Part shown: one piece after another, positions 51,541 through 63,946 of the stretch | Layout of the letters: each line of letters begins with the position of its first letter | Numbering within the stretch: position 1 is the stretch's first letter | Source of the DNA: Aquatica leii | Lineage: Eukaryota; Arthropoda; Insecta; Coleoptera; Lampyridae | Direction of reading: 5' to 3' | DNA: 64,000 nucleotides | NCBI GenBank assembly: GCA_035610365.1 | Contig: CM069438.1 | Span: 35,085,869 to 35,149,868, forward strand | Notes under the pieces: model-generated | Told to the model about the DNA's origin: nothing | Database searches by the model: none | What the model saw: only the letters and a program-made list of their open reading frames with translations | Program-made: the position numbers and the translations under genes

Positions 51541-51636
51541 TTTGACTTTTTTCCAAATTTTACAAGAGGCCTTTAGTGTTGAGATTTTATTGGACACGCT
51601 CGAGTTCTCTTTAAAGAACTTTCGTACGTCTATCAT
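51541..51636 (-). CDS. Possible first coding exon (32 codons)
   Basis: On the minus strand an ATG at 51636 opens a 32-codon frame (starting MIDVRKFF, ending CKIWKKVK) that stops exactly at a consensus donor, AAA|GTAAGTGATC, in phase 0. A TATAAAG lies 72-78 bp upstream of the ATG, giving a coherent TATA, short leader, ATG, donor order. The segment sits in the only non-array island between A4 and A5. In phase 0 it would join in frame to an AG immediately before the ATG of the 88-aa gene at 32557, with an intron of about 19 kb spanning A4; that join is conjecture. I recognise no family. Confidence 0.3.
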
Positions 51637-51960
51637 TTTTCTTTTCAATTTTTCGCATAATGAGCCGTAAAAAATCTTATCCGCATCTTACTGATTTTTT
51701 TCAATTTCTTTATATGCATAACATTTCCGATTCAATTTCAATTCAATGTTTTAAACGACGGGAAGAGTGGTTTATGTAATGGGATAATCATTCATACGTT
51801 GGGACTAATATTGATTTGCTTTGAATTACTTATAGCTATGACTAATTTTTAAACTATTCTAGAACTGGTAAGAAATGGGAAAACTAATTAAAATAAAGAT
51901 TCGCAGATCTTTCATTCATAGGGATGCGCACTTGATTTTAAACTTTAATTGACTATTCAC
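51637..51960. other. Non-array island between A4 and A5, right part
   Basis: AT-rich; apart from the TATA-like heptamer nothing is recognised. The first A5-like motif (ATGGGATAATCATT) appears near 51779, and regular A5 structure starts after about 51960. Confidence 0.4.
51708..51714 (-). promoter_or_regulatory. TATA-box-like sequence
   Basis: TATAAAG on the minus strand, 72-78 bp upstream of the candidate start codon at 51636. Spacing would put a transcription start near 51680 and a leader of about 45 nt. In AT-rich DNA such a heptamer is common, so the support comes only from its fit to the exon candidate. Confidence 0.25.
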
Positions 51961-52829
51961 TATTGTAGTTTTGGTTATAGTAGTGTTTTTTATCCAATGC
52001 AAATTCGATATTTAGTTACATTTATGCGAACATTGTAATTATGCACACTTTCTGTCTTTTTTGTTAACTTATAAATAATAATGTTTACAACTTAAACACA
52101 TAAATATTTTGTGAAAAATAAATTATTATTTTTTTGTTTACCGATTAACATTCGGTAATCATTTATATAATGGGAATAGTGTTAACCTGAATCTGATCGT
52201 AATCAAAAATTATTAATAACAGTTAAAAACATTTTATACTTCGGGAAAAATAATGTTTATGTAAGTTTAATTGGCAAAACTTTCACATAAATATAATGAT
52301 AATGTTTTGATTTCACCAATAACAAAAATATTAAAAAATGGAACCAATTTTCAATATTTTATACGTTGGGAAAGATTACACTTTTTAATTTTTGGGAAAC
52401 TCAAAATCATTTATGTAACGGGAATATCTTGTTTATAGTTTAAGCCAAACTTTTTCATTATTTTACGTTAAGTCTTCTACTACTTTTATGTAACGGGAAC
52501 TTAATGATAGACAGTTTGATTTTAGCAACTAAAACAGTTTTTTTTGCAAAAAAAAATAATTTCAAAAAATCGATACTTCTTTTGGTCTTTATTTAGTGGA
52601 TTATTTTTTATCTAATGGGATTACTTAGTTTCGAATGTTTTGAGTGTTGGATAAATTAGTCTTACTTTGTATTACTGATGAAAAAGTTTTTATCTAACAG
52701 GAATGTAGTATAATAGAATTTTAGCAGTTACGATATTTTTTTCTAATTTAGTGCTATATTTTGACTACATTTTTTGTATTTATCTAACGGAAATACTGCG
52801 TTAGTTAAGTTTCTTCTTCTTCTTTAGGT

Positions 52830-55560
52830 TGGAGAACTTTTATTACATTTTTTAAAGTTTGGTTTGTTATTTTATGGGAGATTTTATCGTTATTATCACT
52901 CTGTATTGCGGAAATCATTTATCTAACGGAAAAATTGTCCTTTTTAATTCAAAGCTGCTTATTTTGTAACACTTTGGTTTAATTGCTTTATACCGTTTGG
53001 TTTCAGCAACTGAATCATTTATTACACTTACTCGTGTAATACGAAAATTATTTATCAAATGGAAATACTGCAGGTTTTTAATGTTTTGAGCATTGAGATT
53101 AGTTTTACTTTGTTAGGTTGGAGAAATTTGTATCTAACCGGAATGTAATAATATATAGCTTGATTTTAGTTATTATAGCATTTTTTAAAATTTGGTTTAT
53201 TATTTAGTGGGAGATTTTATCGTTATTATCACTCTGTATCGCGGAAATCATTTATCTAACGGAAAAATTGTTCTCTTTAATTCAAAGTCGGTTATTTTGT
53301 AACACTTTAGTTTAATTGCTTTATACCGTTTGGTTTCAGCAACTGAATCATTCATTACACTGTCTCGTGTAATACGAAAATCATTTATCAAATGGAAATA
53401 CTGCAAGTTTTTAATGTTTTGAGCATTGAGATTAGTTTTACTTTGTGCTAGGTTGGAGAACTTTTTATCTAACGGGAATGTAATAATGCAGAGCTTGATT
53501 TTAGTTATTATAGCATTTTTTAAAATTTGGTTTATTATTTAGTGGGAGATTTTATCGTTATTATCACTCTGTATCGCGGAAATCATTTATCTAACGGAAA
53601 AATTGTCTTCTTTAATTCAAAACCGGTTATTTTGTAACAATTTGGTTTAATTGCTTTATACCGTTTGGTTTCAGCAACTGAATCATTTATTACACTGGCT
53701 CGTGTAATACGAAAACCATTTATCAAATGGAAATACTGCAAGTTTTTAATGTTTTGAACATTGAGATTAGTTTTACTTTGTGTTAGGTTGGAGAACTTTT
53801 TATCTAACGGGAATGTAATAATACAGAGCTTGATTTTAGTTATTATAGCAATTTTTAAAATTTGGTTTATTATTTAGTGGGAGATTTTATCGTTATTATC
53901 ATTCTGTATTGCGGAAATCATTTATCTAACGGAAAAATTGTCCTTTTTAATTCAAAGCCCGTTATTTTGTAACACTTTAGTTTAATTGCTTTATACCGTT
54001 TGGTTTCAGCAACTGAATCATTCATTACACTGTCTCGTGTAAGTCGAAAATCATTTATCAAATGGAAATACTGCAGGTTTATAATGTTTTGAGCATTGAG
54101 ATTAGTTTTACTTAGTGTTAGGTTGGAGAACTTTTTATCTAACGGGAATGTAATAATATATAGCTTGATTTTAGTTATTATAGCATTTTTAAAAATTTGG
54201 TTTATTATTTAGTGGGAGATTTTATCGTTATTATCACTCTGTATTGCGGAAATCATTTATCTAACGGAAAAATTGTCCTCTTTAATTCAAAGCCGGTTAT
54301 TTTGTAACACTTTAGTTTAATTCCTTTAAACCGTTTGGTTTCAGAAACTGAATCATTTATTACACTGTCTCGTGTAATACGAAAATCATTTATCAAATGG
54401 AAATACTGCAAGTTTTTAATGTTTTTAGCATTGCGATTAGTTTTACTTTGTGTTACATTGGAGAACTTTTTATCTAACGGGAATGTAATAATATATAGCT
54501 TGATTTTATATTATTACAGCATTTTTTAAAATTTGGTTCATTATTTAGTGGGAGATTTTATCGTTATTATCACTCTGTATCGCGGAAATCATTTATCTAA
54601 CGGAAAAATTGTCCTCTTTAATTCAAAGCCCGGTATTTTGTAACACTTTAGTTTAATTGCTTTATACCGTTTGGTTTCAGCAACTGAATCATTTATTACA
54701 CTGTCTCGTGTAAAACGAAAATCATTTATCCAATGGAAATACTGCAGGTTTATAATGTTTTGAGCATTGAGATTAGTTTTACTTTGTGTTAGGTTGGAGA
54801 ACTTTTTATCTAACGGGAATGTAATAATACAGAGCTTGATTTTAGTTATTATAGCAGTTTTTAAAATTTGGTTTATTATTTAGTGGGAGATTTTATCGTT
54901 ATTATCACTCTGTATCGCGAAAATCATTTACCTAACGGAAAAATTGTCCTCTTTAATTCAAAGCCCGTTATTTTGTAACACTGTAGTTTAGTTGCTTTAT
55001 ACCGTTTGGTTTCAGCAACTGAATCATTTATTACACTGTCTCGTGTAAAACGAAAATCATTTATCAAATGGAAATACTGCAGGTTTTTAATGTTTCGAGC
55101 ACTAAGATTAGTTTTACTTTGTGTTAGGTTGGAGAACTTTTTATCTAACGTGAATGTAATAATACAGAGCTTGATTTTAGTTATTATAGCAATTTTTAAA
55201 ATTTGGTTTATTATTTAGTGGGAGATTTTATCGTTATTATCACTCTGTATCGCGAAAATCATTTATCTAACGGAAAAATTGTCCTCTTTAATTCAAAGCC
55301 GGTTATTTTGTAACACTTTAGTTTAATTGCTTTATACCGTTTGGTTTCAGCAACTGAATCATTTATTACACTGTCTCGTGTAATACGAAAATCATTTATC
55401 AAATGGAAACACTGCAGGTTTTTAATGTTTTGAGCATTGAGATTAGTTTTACTTTGTGTTAGGTTGGAGAACTTTTTATCTAACAGGGATGTAATAATAT
55501 ATAGCTTGATTTTAGTTATTACAGCATTTATTTTGTTATTTTGTAACACTTTGGTTTAAT
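52830..55560. repeat. 335-bp higher-order block within A5
   Basis: The phrase AGTGGGAGATTTTATCG lies at 53206, 53541, 53876, 54211, 54547, 54882 and 55217, a period of 335-336 bp. Each unit holds three core motifs: TTATCTAACGGAAAAATTG, TTATCAAATGGAAATACTGC and TTATCTAACGGGAATGTAAT. Copies differ by only a few percent, so this is the youngest part of A5. The flanks of the block (52.37-52.82 and 55.73-56.23 kb) are copies of each other, so the block expanded inside a segment that had itself been duplicated. Confidence 0.9.
55364..55385. other. Representative A5 hairpin
   Basis: TATTACAC (55364-55371) and GTGTAATA (55378-55385) pair perfectly over 8 bp around the loop TGTCTC. It recurs in the 335-bp units near 53030, 53355, 53690, 54025, 54360, 54695, 55030 and 61268, with one-base changes in some arms. 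Confidence 0.65.
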
Positions 55561-56399
55561 TGCTTTATACCGTTTGGTTTCAGCAACTTACACATCTATT
55601 TAAGTGTCTCATGCAATTCGAAAATCATTTATTTAATGGGAATACTGCAGGTTTTTAGTGTTTTAAGCATTGAGATAATTAGTGTTATTTTGTGTTAGGT
55701 TGGAGAACATTTTATTTAACCGGAAGGTTGGGAGAGATTACACTTTTTAATTTTTGGGAAATTTAAAATCTTTTATGTAACGGGAATATCTTGTTTCTAG
55801 TTTAAGTCAAACTTTTTCATTACTTTACGTTAAATCTTCTACTACTTTTATGTAACGGGAACTAATTAATGGACAGTTTGATTTTAGCAACTTAAACACT
55901 TTAAAAAAAAATAATAACTAAAGTTAAAGTTCAAAAAGAAAAAGTTTTTCTTCTCGTCAAGTCCAACCGTGGTCCCACTATACGATACTTCTATTGGTCT
56001 TTATTTGGTGGATTATTTTTTATCTAATGGGATTACTTTGTTTCTAATGTTGGATAAATTAGTCTTACTTATTACTGATGAAAAAGCTTTTATCTAACAG
56101 GAATTTAGTATTATAATTTAATTTTAGCAGATATATTTTTTAAATTTTGTGCTTTATTTTGGCAACATTTTTTGTATTGCGAAAATCATTTATCTAACGG
56201 GAATACTGCGTTCTTTAAGCTTCTTCTTCTTAATTCAAATTATTTTTTTTTAATACTTTGTTTTTAATGTTTTGGGCCTTGGGAAAATTAGTCTGAATTT
56301 GTATTAGTAATTGAGAAACTTTTATCTAACGGGAATGTCATATTATATAATTTTATTTTAGCAACTACAATACTTTTTTAATTTTGTGCTTCGTTTAGT

Positions 56400-59300
56400 A
56401 AACGTTTTATTTTTCTTATTATTGCTTTGTATTACATGAATCATTTATCTAACGGGAATACTGAGATTTTTAGGCTTCTGTGTCATAACTCAAAATAGGT
56501 TTTAATTTAAAATATTGTTTTTAATGTTTAGAGTGTGAAGAACATTAGTATTGCTTTGTTTTATTGATGGACAAACTTTTATCTAACGGTAATGTACTAA
56601 CAATTTGATTTTAGCAATGTAGCAATTTTTAAAAATTTATGCTCTATTTAGTAGAAATTTGTTTTAAGTATTGCTTTGATTTGCGAAAATCATTTTTCTA
56701 ACGGAAACACTGCGATCTTTGATTCAAATTAGGTTTTTTTACCACTTGGTTTTGAATGTTTTAGGCGCTGAAAAAATTGATACAGAAGTTTTTATCTAAC
56801 GGGAATGTAATGTAATATAATTTAATTTTAGCAAATACAAATATTTTTTTAATTATGTGCTTCATTTAGTAAACGATTTATTTTTGTTATTGCCTTGTAT
56901 TGCAAAAATCATTTATCTAACCAGAATACTGAGATCTTTAGGCTTCTGCGTTCTTACTCTTATTTAGTTCTTCTTCAAAATTTTGTTTTTAATGTTTTGT
57001 GTGTTGGAAAAATATGCCTTTCTTTGTACTATTGATGGACAAGCTTTTATGTCACTAAAATGTAATAATATTTTAGCATATACATTACTTTTTAAAAATT
57101 CGTTTTTTGTTTAGTGGAAGATTTTGTTTTTAGTATAGTTTTGTATTGCGAAAATCATTTATCTAACGGGAATAGTTTTAAGTATTGCTTTGATTTGTGA
57201 AAAACATTTTTCTAACGAGAACACTGCGATCTTTGATTCAAATTAGGTTTTTACCACTTTGTTTTGAATGTTTTAGGCGCTGGAAAAATTGATACAGAAG
57301 TTTTTATCTAACGAGAATTTAATGTAATATAATTTAATTTTAGCAAATAAATACAATTATTTTTTTTTAATTTTGTGCTTCATTTCAACGATTTAGTTTT
57401 GTTATTGCTTTGTATTGCATAAATCATTTATCTGACGGGAATACTAAGATCTTTAGGCTTCTGTGTTCTTACTCTTATTTAGTTCTTGCTCAAAATTTTG
57501 TTTTTAATGTTTTGAGTGTTGGAAAAATATGCCTTTCTTTGTACAACTGATGGACAAGCTTTTATCTAACGGGAATACTGCGCTCTTTAATTTTAATTAG
57601 GTTTTTTTACCACTTGCTTTTGAATGTTTTAAGCGATGGAAACATTGATGTTGCTTTATATTTTAACAACTACAAATATTTTTTAAAACTTTGTGCTTTA
57701 TTTAGTACAGGTTTTATTTTTGTTATTTTTTATTGCAAGAATCATTTATCTAACGGGAATACTAAGATCTTTAGGCTTCTGTGTCCTAATTAAAATTTGT
57801 TTTTAATATTTTGAGTGTTGATAAAATTAGTCTTGCTTTGTAGTATTGATGGACAAACTTTTATATAACGAAAATATACTAATTACTTGATTTTAGCATT
57901 TTTTAAAAATTTGTTCTCTATTTAGTGAAAGACTTTGTTTTTAGTACCGCTTTGAATTGCGAAAATCATTTATCTAACGAGAATACTACGCTTTTGGATT
58001 CAAATTAGGTTTTTTACGACTTGTTTTTGAATCTTTTAAGCGCTGGATAAATTGATGTTGCTTTGTATTATTGATAGAGAAGTTTTTATCTAACGGGAAT
58101 GTATTTATAATATCATTTAATTTTACCAACTACAATATTTTTTAAAACTTTGTGTTTCATTTAGTAACTTTTTATTTTTGTTATTACCTTGTATTGCAAG
58201 AATGATTTATCTAACGGGAATACTGAGATTTTTAGGCTTCTGTGTCCTAACTCAAAATAGGTTTTTGTTTAAAATATTGTTTTTAATGTTTAGAGTGTGA
58301 AGAAAATTAGTCTTGCTTTGTATTATTGATGGACAAACTTTTATCTAACGGAAATGTACTAACAATTTGATTTTAGCAATTTTTAAAAAGGTATGCTCTA
58401 TTTAGTAAAAATTTGTTTTAAGTATTACTTTGATTTGTGAAAATCATTTTTCTAACGGAAACACTGCGATCTTTGATTCAAATTAGGTTTTTTTACCACT
58501 TGGTTTTGAATGTTTTAGGCGCTGGAAAAATTGATACAGAAGTTTTTATATAACGGGAATGTAATGTAATATAATTTAATTTTAGCAAATACAAATATTT
58601 TTTTAATTCAGTGCTTCATTTAGTAAACGATTTATTTTTTCTATTGCCTTGTATTGCAAAAATCATTTATCTAACGGGAATACTGAGATCTTTAGGCTTC
58701 TGCGTTCTTACTCTTATTTAGTTCTTCAAAATTTTGTTTTTAATGTTTTGTGTGTTGGAAAAATATGCCTTTCTTTGTACTATTGATGGACAAGCTTTTA
58801 TCTCACGAAAATGTAATAATAAGATTTTAACATATACATTACTTTTTAAAAATTCGTTTTTTTTTTAGTGGAAGATTTTGTTTTTAGTATAAAGTTTTGT
58901 ATTGCGAAAATCATTTATCTAACGGGAATAGTTTTAAGTATTGCTTTGATTTGTGAAAAACATTTTTCTAACGAGAACACTGCGATCTTTGATTCAAATT
59001 AGGTTTTTACCACTTTGTTTTGAATGTTTTAGGCGCTGGAAAAATTGATACAGAAGTTTTTATCTAACGAGAATTTAATGTAATATAATTTAATTTTAGC
59101 AAATAAATACAATTATTTTTTTTTAATTTTGTGCTTCATTTCAACGATTTAGTTTTGTTATTGCCTTGTATTGCAAAAATCATTTATCTAACGGGAATAC
59201 TGAGATCTTTAGGCTTCTGTGTTCTTACTCTTATTTAGTTCTTCTTCAAAATTTTGTTTTTAATGTTTTGAGTGCTAGAAAAATATGCCTTTCTTTGTAC

Positions 59301-59900
59301 TATTGATGTACAAGCTTTTATCTAACGGGAATACTGCGCTCTTTAATTATAATTAGGTTTTTTTACCACTTGGTTTTGAATGTTTTAAGCGCTGGAAACA
59401 TTGATGTTGCTTTATATTTTAACAACTACAAATATTTTTTAAAACTTTGTGCTTCATTTAGTACACGTTTTATTTTTGTTATTTTGTATTGCAAGAATCA
59501 TTTATCTAACGGGAATACTAAGATCTTTAGGCTTCTGGGTCCTAATTAAAATTTGTTTTTAATATTTTGAGTGTTGATAAAATTAGTCTTGCTTTGTAGT
59601 ATTGATGGACAAACTTTTATCTCACGGAAATATATAATTACTTGATTTTAGCATTTTTTTAAAAATTTGTTCTCTATTTAGTGAAAGACTTTGTTTTTAG
59701 TACCGTTTTGAATTGCGAAAATCATTTATCTAACGAGAATACTAAGCTTTTTGATTTAAATTAGGTTTTTTACGACTTGGTTTTGAATGTTTTAAGCGCT
59801 GGAAAAATTGATGTTGCCTTGTATTATTGATAGAGGAGTTTTTATCTAACGGGAATGTATTTATAATATCATTTAATTTTACCAACTACAATATTTTTTA
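56400..59900. repeat. 1.76-kb tandem duplication within A5
   Basis: Sequence from about 56.4 to 58.15 kb is repeated at 58.16-59.9 kb with an offset of about 1757 bp. For example CACTTGGTTTTGAATGTTTTA near 56742 matches 58499, and the TTTAGTACA segment near 57692 matches 59450. Small indels shift the offset by a few bases along the way. This is a superunit made of several ~240-bp A5 units copied as one block. Confidence 0.85.
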
Positions 59901-62900
59901 AAACTTTGTGTTTCATTTAGTAACTTTTTATTTTTGTTATTACCTTGTATTGCAAGAATGATTTATCTAACGGGAATACTGAGATCTTTAGGCTCATATG
60001 TTTTAATTAAAATCATGTTGCTTTGTGACTTTAACGGGGAAGCCTTTATCTAACGGGAATGTAACATGATATAATTTAATTTTAACGACAATATTTTTTT
60101 AAATTTTGTGTTTCATTTATTAACTTTAATATTTTTCTTATTGCTTTGTATTGCAAGAATCATTTATATACAAGAATACTGAGATAAGCTAGTTCTTCCT
60201 AACTTAAATTACGTTTTTTTTAGCATATTGCTTTTAATTTTTTGACCGTTGGGAAAAACGTCTTGCTTTGTGGTTTTGTGTTAGTGATGGATAAATTTTT
60301 ATCTAACGGGAATATAATCACAGATGGTTTGATTTTTGCGAATACAGCAATTTTTAAAATTTGGTTTTATTATTGCTTTGTATTGTGGAAATCATTTATT
60401 TAATGGGAATATTGAAATCATAGGCTTCTTCTGCCTAACTCTAATTAAGTTTTTTTTTAACATTTTGTTTTTAAGTTTATGAACGTTGTGAAACTTAGTC
60501 TTGGTTCGTATTAGTGATACTTAGTGAATGTATTAATAAATCAATTTTAGCAACTCTAACATTTTTTAAAAATTCGTTTTCTATTTAGTGGAAGACATCG
60601 TTTTAGTATCGCTTTGTATTGCGAAAATAATTTATCTAACGGGAATGCTAAGATCTCTAAGTTTTTTCTTCCTCACTCAAATCAAGTTTTTTCCATATTG
60701 ATTTCATTGTTTTAAGCGTTGGCAAATGCAGTCTTGCTTTGTGTTAGTGATGGAAAAACTTTTATCTAACGGGAATATAATCATAGATAGTTTGATTTAC
60801 TACTACACCTTTTTTTTAAAATTTGTTCTTTATTTAGTTGAAAATTTTGCCTATTGTATAATAACTTTTTTCTAACCCTTTGGTTTTGAATGTTTTATAC
60901 CGTTTGATTTCAGCAACTGAAACATTTATTTTACTATTTCGTGTAATAAGAAAATCATTTATTAAATGGGAATACTGTAGATTTTTAATGTTTTGAGCAT
61001 TGAGATAATTAGTGTTACTTTGTGTTATGTTGGAAAACTTTTTATCTAACGGGAATGTAATAACATATAGCTTGATTTTAGCTATTATTGCATTTTTTAA
61101 AGTTTGGTTTGTTATTTTGTGGGAGATTTTATCGTTATTATCACTCTGAATTGCGGAAATCATTTATCTAACGGAAAAATTGTCCTCTTTAATTCAAAGT
61201 CGGTTATTTTGTAACACTTTGGTTTAATTGCTTTATACCGTTTGGTTTCAGCAACTGAAACATTTATTACACTGTCTCGTGTAATACGAAAATCATTTAT
61301 CAAATGGGAGTACTGCAGGTTTTTAATGTTTTGAGCATTGAGATATTGATGTTACTTTGTGTTAGGTTGGAGGACTTTTTATCTAACGGGAATGTAATAA
61401 TATATAGCTTGATTTTAGTTATTATAGCATTTTTTAAAATTTGGTTTGTAATTAGTGGGAGATTTTATCGTTATTATCACTCTGTATCGCGGAAACTATT
61501 TATCTAACGGAAAAATTGTCCTTTTTAATTCAAAGCAGGTTATTTTGTAACACTTTGATTTAATTGTTTTATACCGTTTGGTTTCAGCAAATCACACATC
61601 CATTTAAGTGTCTCATGCAAATCGATAATCATTTATCTAATGGGAATACTGCATTTTTAGTGTTTTAAGCATTGAGATAATTAGTGTTACTTTGTGTTAG
61701 GTTAGAGAACATTTTATGTAACGGGAATGTAATAATATATACTTTGATTTACTACTACCGCATTCTTTTTAAATTTGATCTTTATTTAGTGGAAGATTTT
61801 GACTTTTGTATCATTTTGTATAAATCATTTATTTAACGGAAAAACTGCTCTCATATAATAGGTTTTTTCTAACCCTTTGGTTTTGAATGTTTTATACCGT
61901 TTGATTTCAGCAACTGAAACATTTATTTTACTGTCGCATGCAATTCGAAAATCATTCATCTAATGGGAATACTGTAGGTTTTTAATGTTTTAAGCATTGA
62001 GATAATTAGTGTTACAATCTAAGGTGCAGTACCTTTTATTTAACAGAAATGTCATGATATATAGTTTGATTTATTACTATCGCAGTTTAAAAAAAAATAT
62101 TCTTTATCTAGTGGAAGATTTTACCTTTTGACTTACTTTGTATAAATCATTTATTACACTGCGTTCATTAAATCAAATCAGGTTTTTTTCTAACATTCGA
62201 TTTTGAATGTTTTATACCGTTTGCTATACATTTTGATTTGATACTACAGCATTAAAAAAATTTTTTGTACCATTTTGTGTAGCGGAAATCATTTATCTAA
62301 TGATGATTTTGCAGCTTCTTAATGTTTTGAGTATTGAGATAATTATTGTTACTTTGTATGTTAGGTTAGAGAACTTTTATCTGACGGGAATGTAATCATA
62401 TATAGTTTGATTTACTCTTGGTTTTGAATGTTTTATACCGTTTGATTTCAGCAACTGAAACTTTTATTTAAGTGTTTTATGCAATGCGAAAATCATTTAT
62501 CTAATGGGAATTTTGCAGGGTTTTTTTTGTTTTGAGTATTAAGATTATTAACGTTACTTTTTGTTAGGTTAGAGAACTTTTATCTGACGGGAATGTAATG
62601 ATATATAGTTTGATTTGCTACTATATCTTTCTTTTTAAATAAATTCTTTATTTGGTGGATGATTTTGTCTTTTTTACTACTTTATATTGTGGAAATTATT
62701 TATCTAACGGAAAAACTGCGCTGTTTAATTCAAATCAGATTTTGTAACACTTGATTTTAAATGTTTCATAACGTTTCGTTTCAGCAACTGAAACATTTAT
62801 TTTAGTAATCTCGTGCAATGCTAAAATCATTTATCTAATGGGAATTTTTCCGTTTTTGGTTTTGAGTATTGAGATAATTAGTGTTAGGTTAGAGAACTTT

Positions 62901-63649
62901 TAGCCAACGGGAATGTAATGCTATTCAGTTTGATTTGATACTATAGCATTTAATTTTTTTTTATTTAGTGGAATATTTGGCTTTCTGTACTACTTTATAT
63001 TGCGAAAATCATTTGTTTAACGGAAAAACTGCGTTTTTTAATTCAAATCAATTTTTCTAACACTTAGTTTTGAATATTTTATACCGTTTGATTTCAGCAA
63101 CTTAAACATCTATTTAAATGTTTTATGCAGTGCGAAAATCATTTATCTAATGGGAATTTTGCAGTTTCTTAATGATTTAAGTATTGAGATCATTAGTGTT
63201 ACTTTGTAATAGGTTAGAAAACTTTTATCTGACGGGAATGTAATGATATATAGTTTGATTTGCTACTATAGTATTTTTAAATTTTTTTTCTTTATTTAGC
63301 GGAAGATTTTGTCTTTTGTACCACTTTGTATAGTGGGAATAATTTATCTAACGGAAAACTGCTCTCTTTAATTTAAATCAGATTTTTCTAACACTTGGTT
63401 ATTAGCGTTGATGAAAATTTTATCTAACGGAAATGCAATAATTGATTTATTTTTTTATAGTATGCAAAAAATATTTATCTGACGGGAATAACTTTTTTTT
63501 TAACGCTTGCTTTTGAATGTTTTAACCACTGAAAAAATGTTATATTTTAGTGTTGGAAAATCTTTTATCTAACGGAAAACCCCTGTTTTTAAGGCCTACC
63601 CTAATTCAACTTTTTTGAATGTTGTGATAAAACTTTTAACTTGCGTGTA

Positions 63650-63946
63650 TAGATAATTTGATTTTTGCAATTAGCACTTTATTAGTTTAAATATTAATAT
63701 AGTTTTGTTCTGCGTCATTAGATTTTGAAACGAAATTTATAAATAAGTTTTAAACTGCTACAGACGTCATTAGGCACCATTATTTTATTATTTTTTTAAC
63801 TTTTGCATAATTACATTTGCTATTGCCATCTTTTGTGATTTGACGAAGCTTTTAATCATATATTTTAGTTGTTTATAAACAAGTGCGATGGCGCTACATG
63901 TCTTTTGTTTTGTTTTAAGTCGCTAATCGACCTTTTTTTGTTTCAG
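63650..63946 (+). other. Non-array DNA with 3' intron end
   Basis: A5 motifs stop near 63.56 kb. The sequence then ends in a model animal 3' splice region: a branch-point-like GCTAATC near 63922, a pyrimidine run and TTTCAG at 63941-63946. Confidence 0.55.

Larger units (their letters stand above)
51960..63650. repeat. A5: TTATCTAACGGGAAT satellite
   Basis: The whole stretch is punctuated by TTATCTAACGGGAAT or close variants, dozens of times. Two forms alternate: ATCATTTATCTAACGGGAATACTG and TTTTTATCTAACGGGAATGTAAT type contexts, roughly 75-140 bp apart. Between them are T-rich spacers with conserved words such as TTTTGAATGTTTTA, TTGATTTTAGCAA and TGTATTGCGAAAATC. Local amplifications include a 335-bp block (about 52.83-55.56 kb, partly again near 61.0-61.6 kb) and a 1.76-kb tandem duplication (about 56.4-59.9 kb). 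Edges below 52.5 kb and above 63.4 kb are more diverged. The plus strand is strongly T-rich and no protein is encoded. Confidence 0.92.

Noticed and set aside
22000-63650. CRISPR-like arrays
   Set aside because: Repeat units are hundreds of bases long with diverging spacers and eukaryotic context; nothing has the short repeat plus unique spacer layout.
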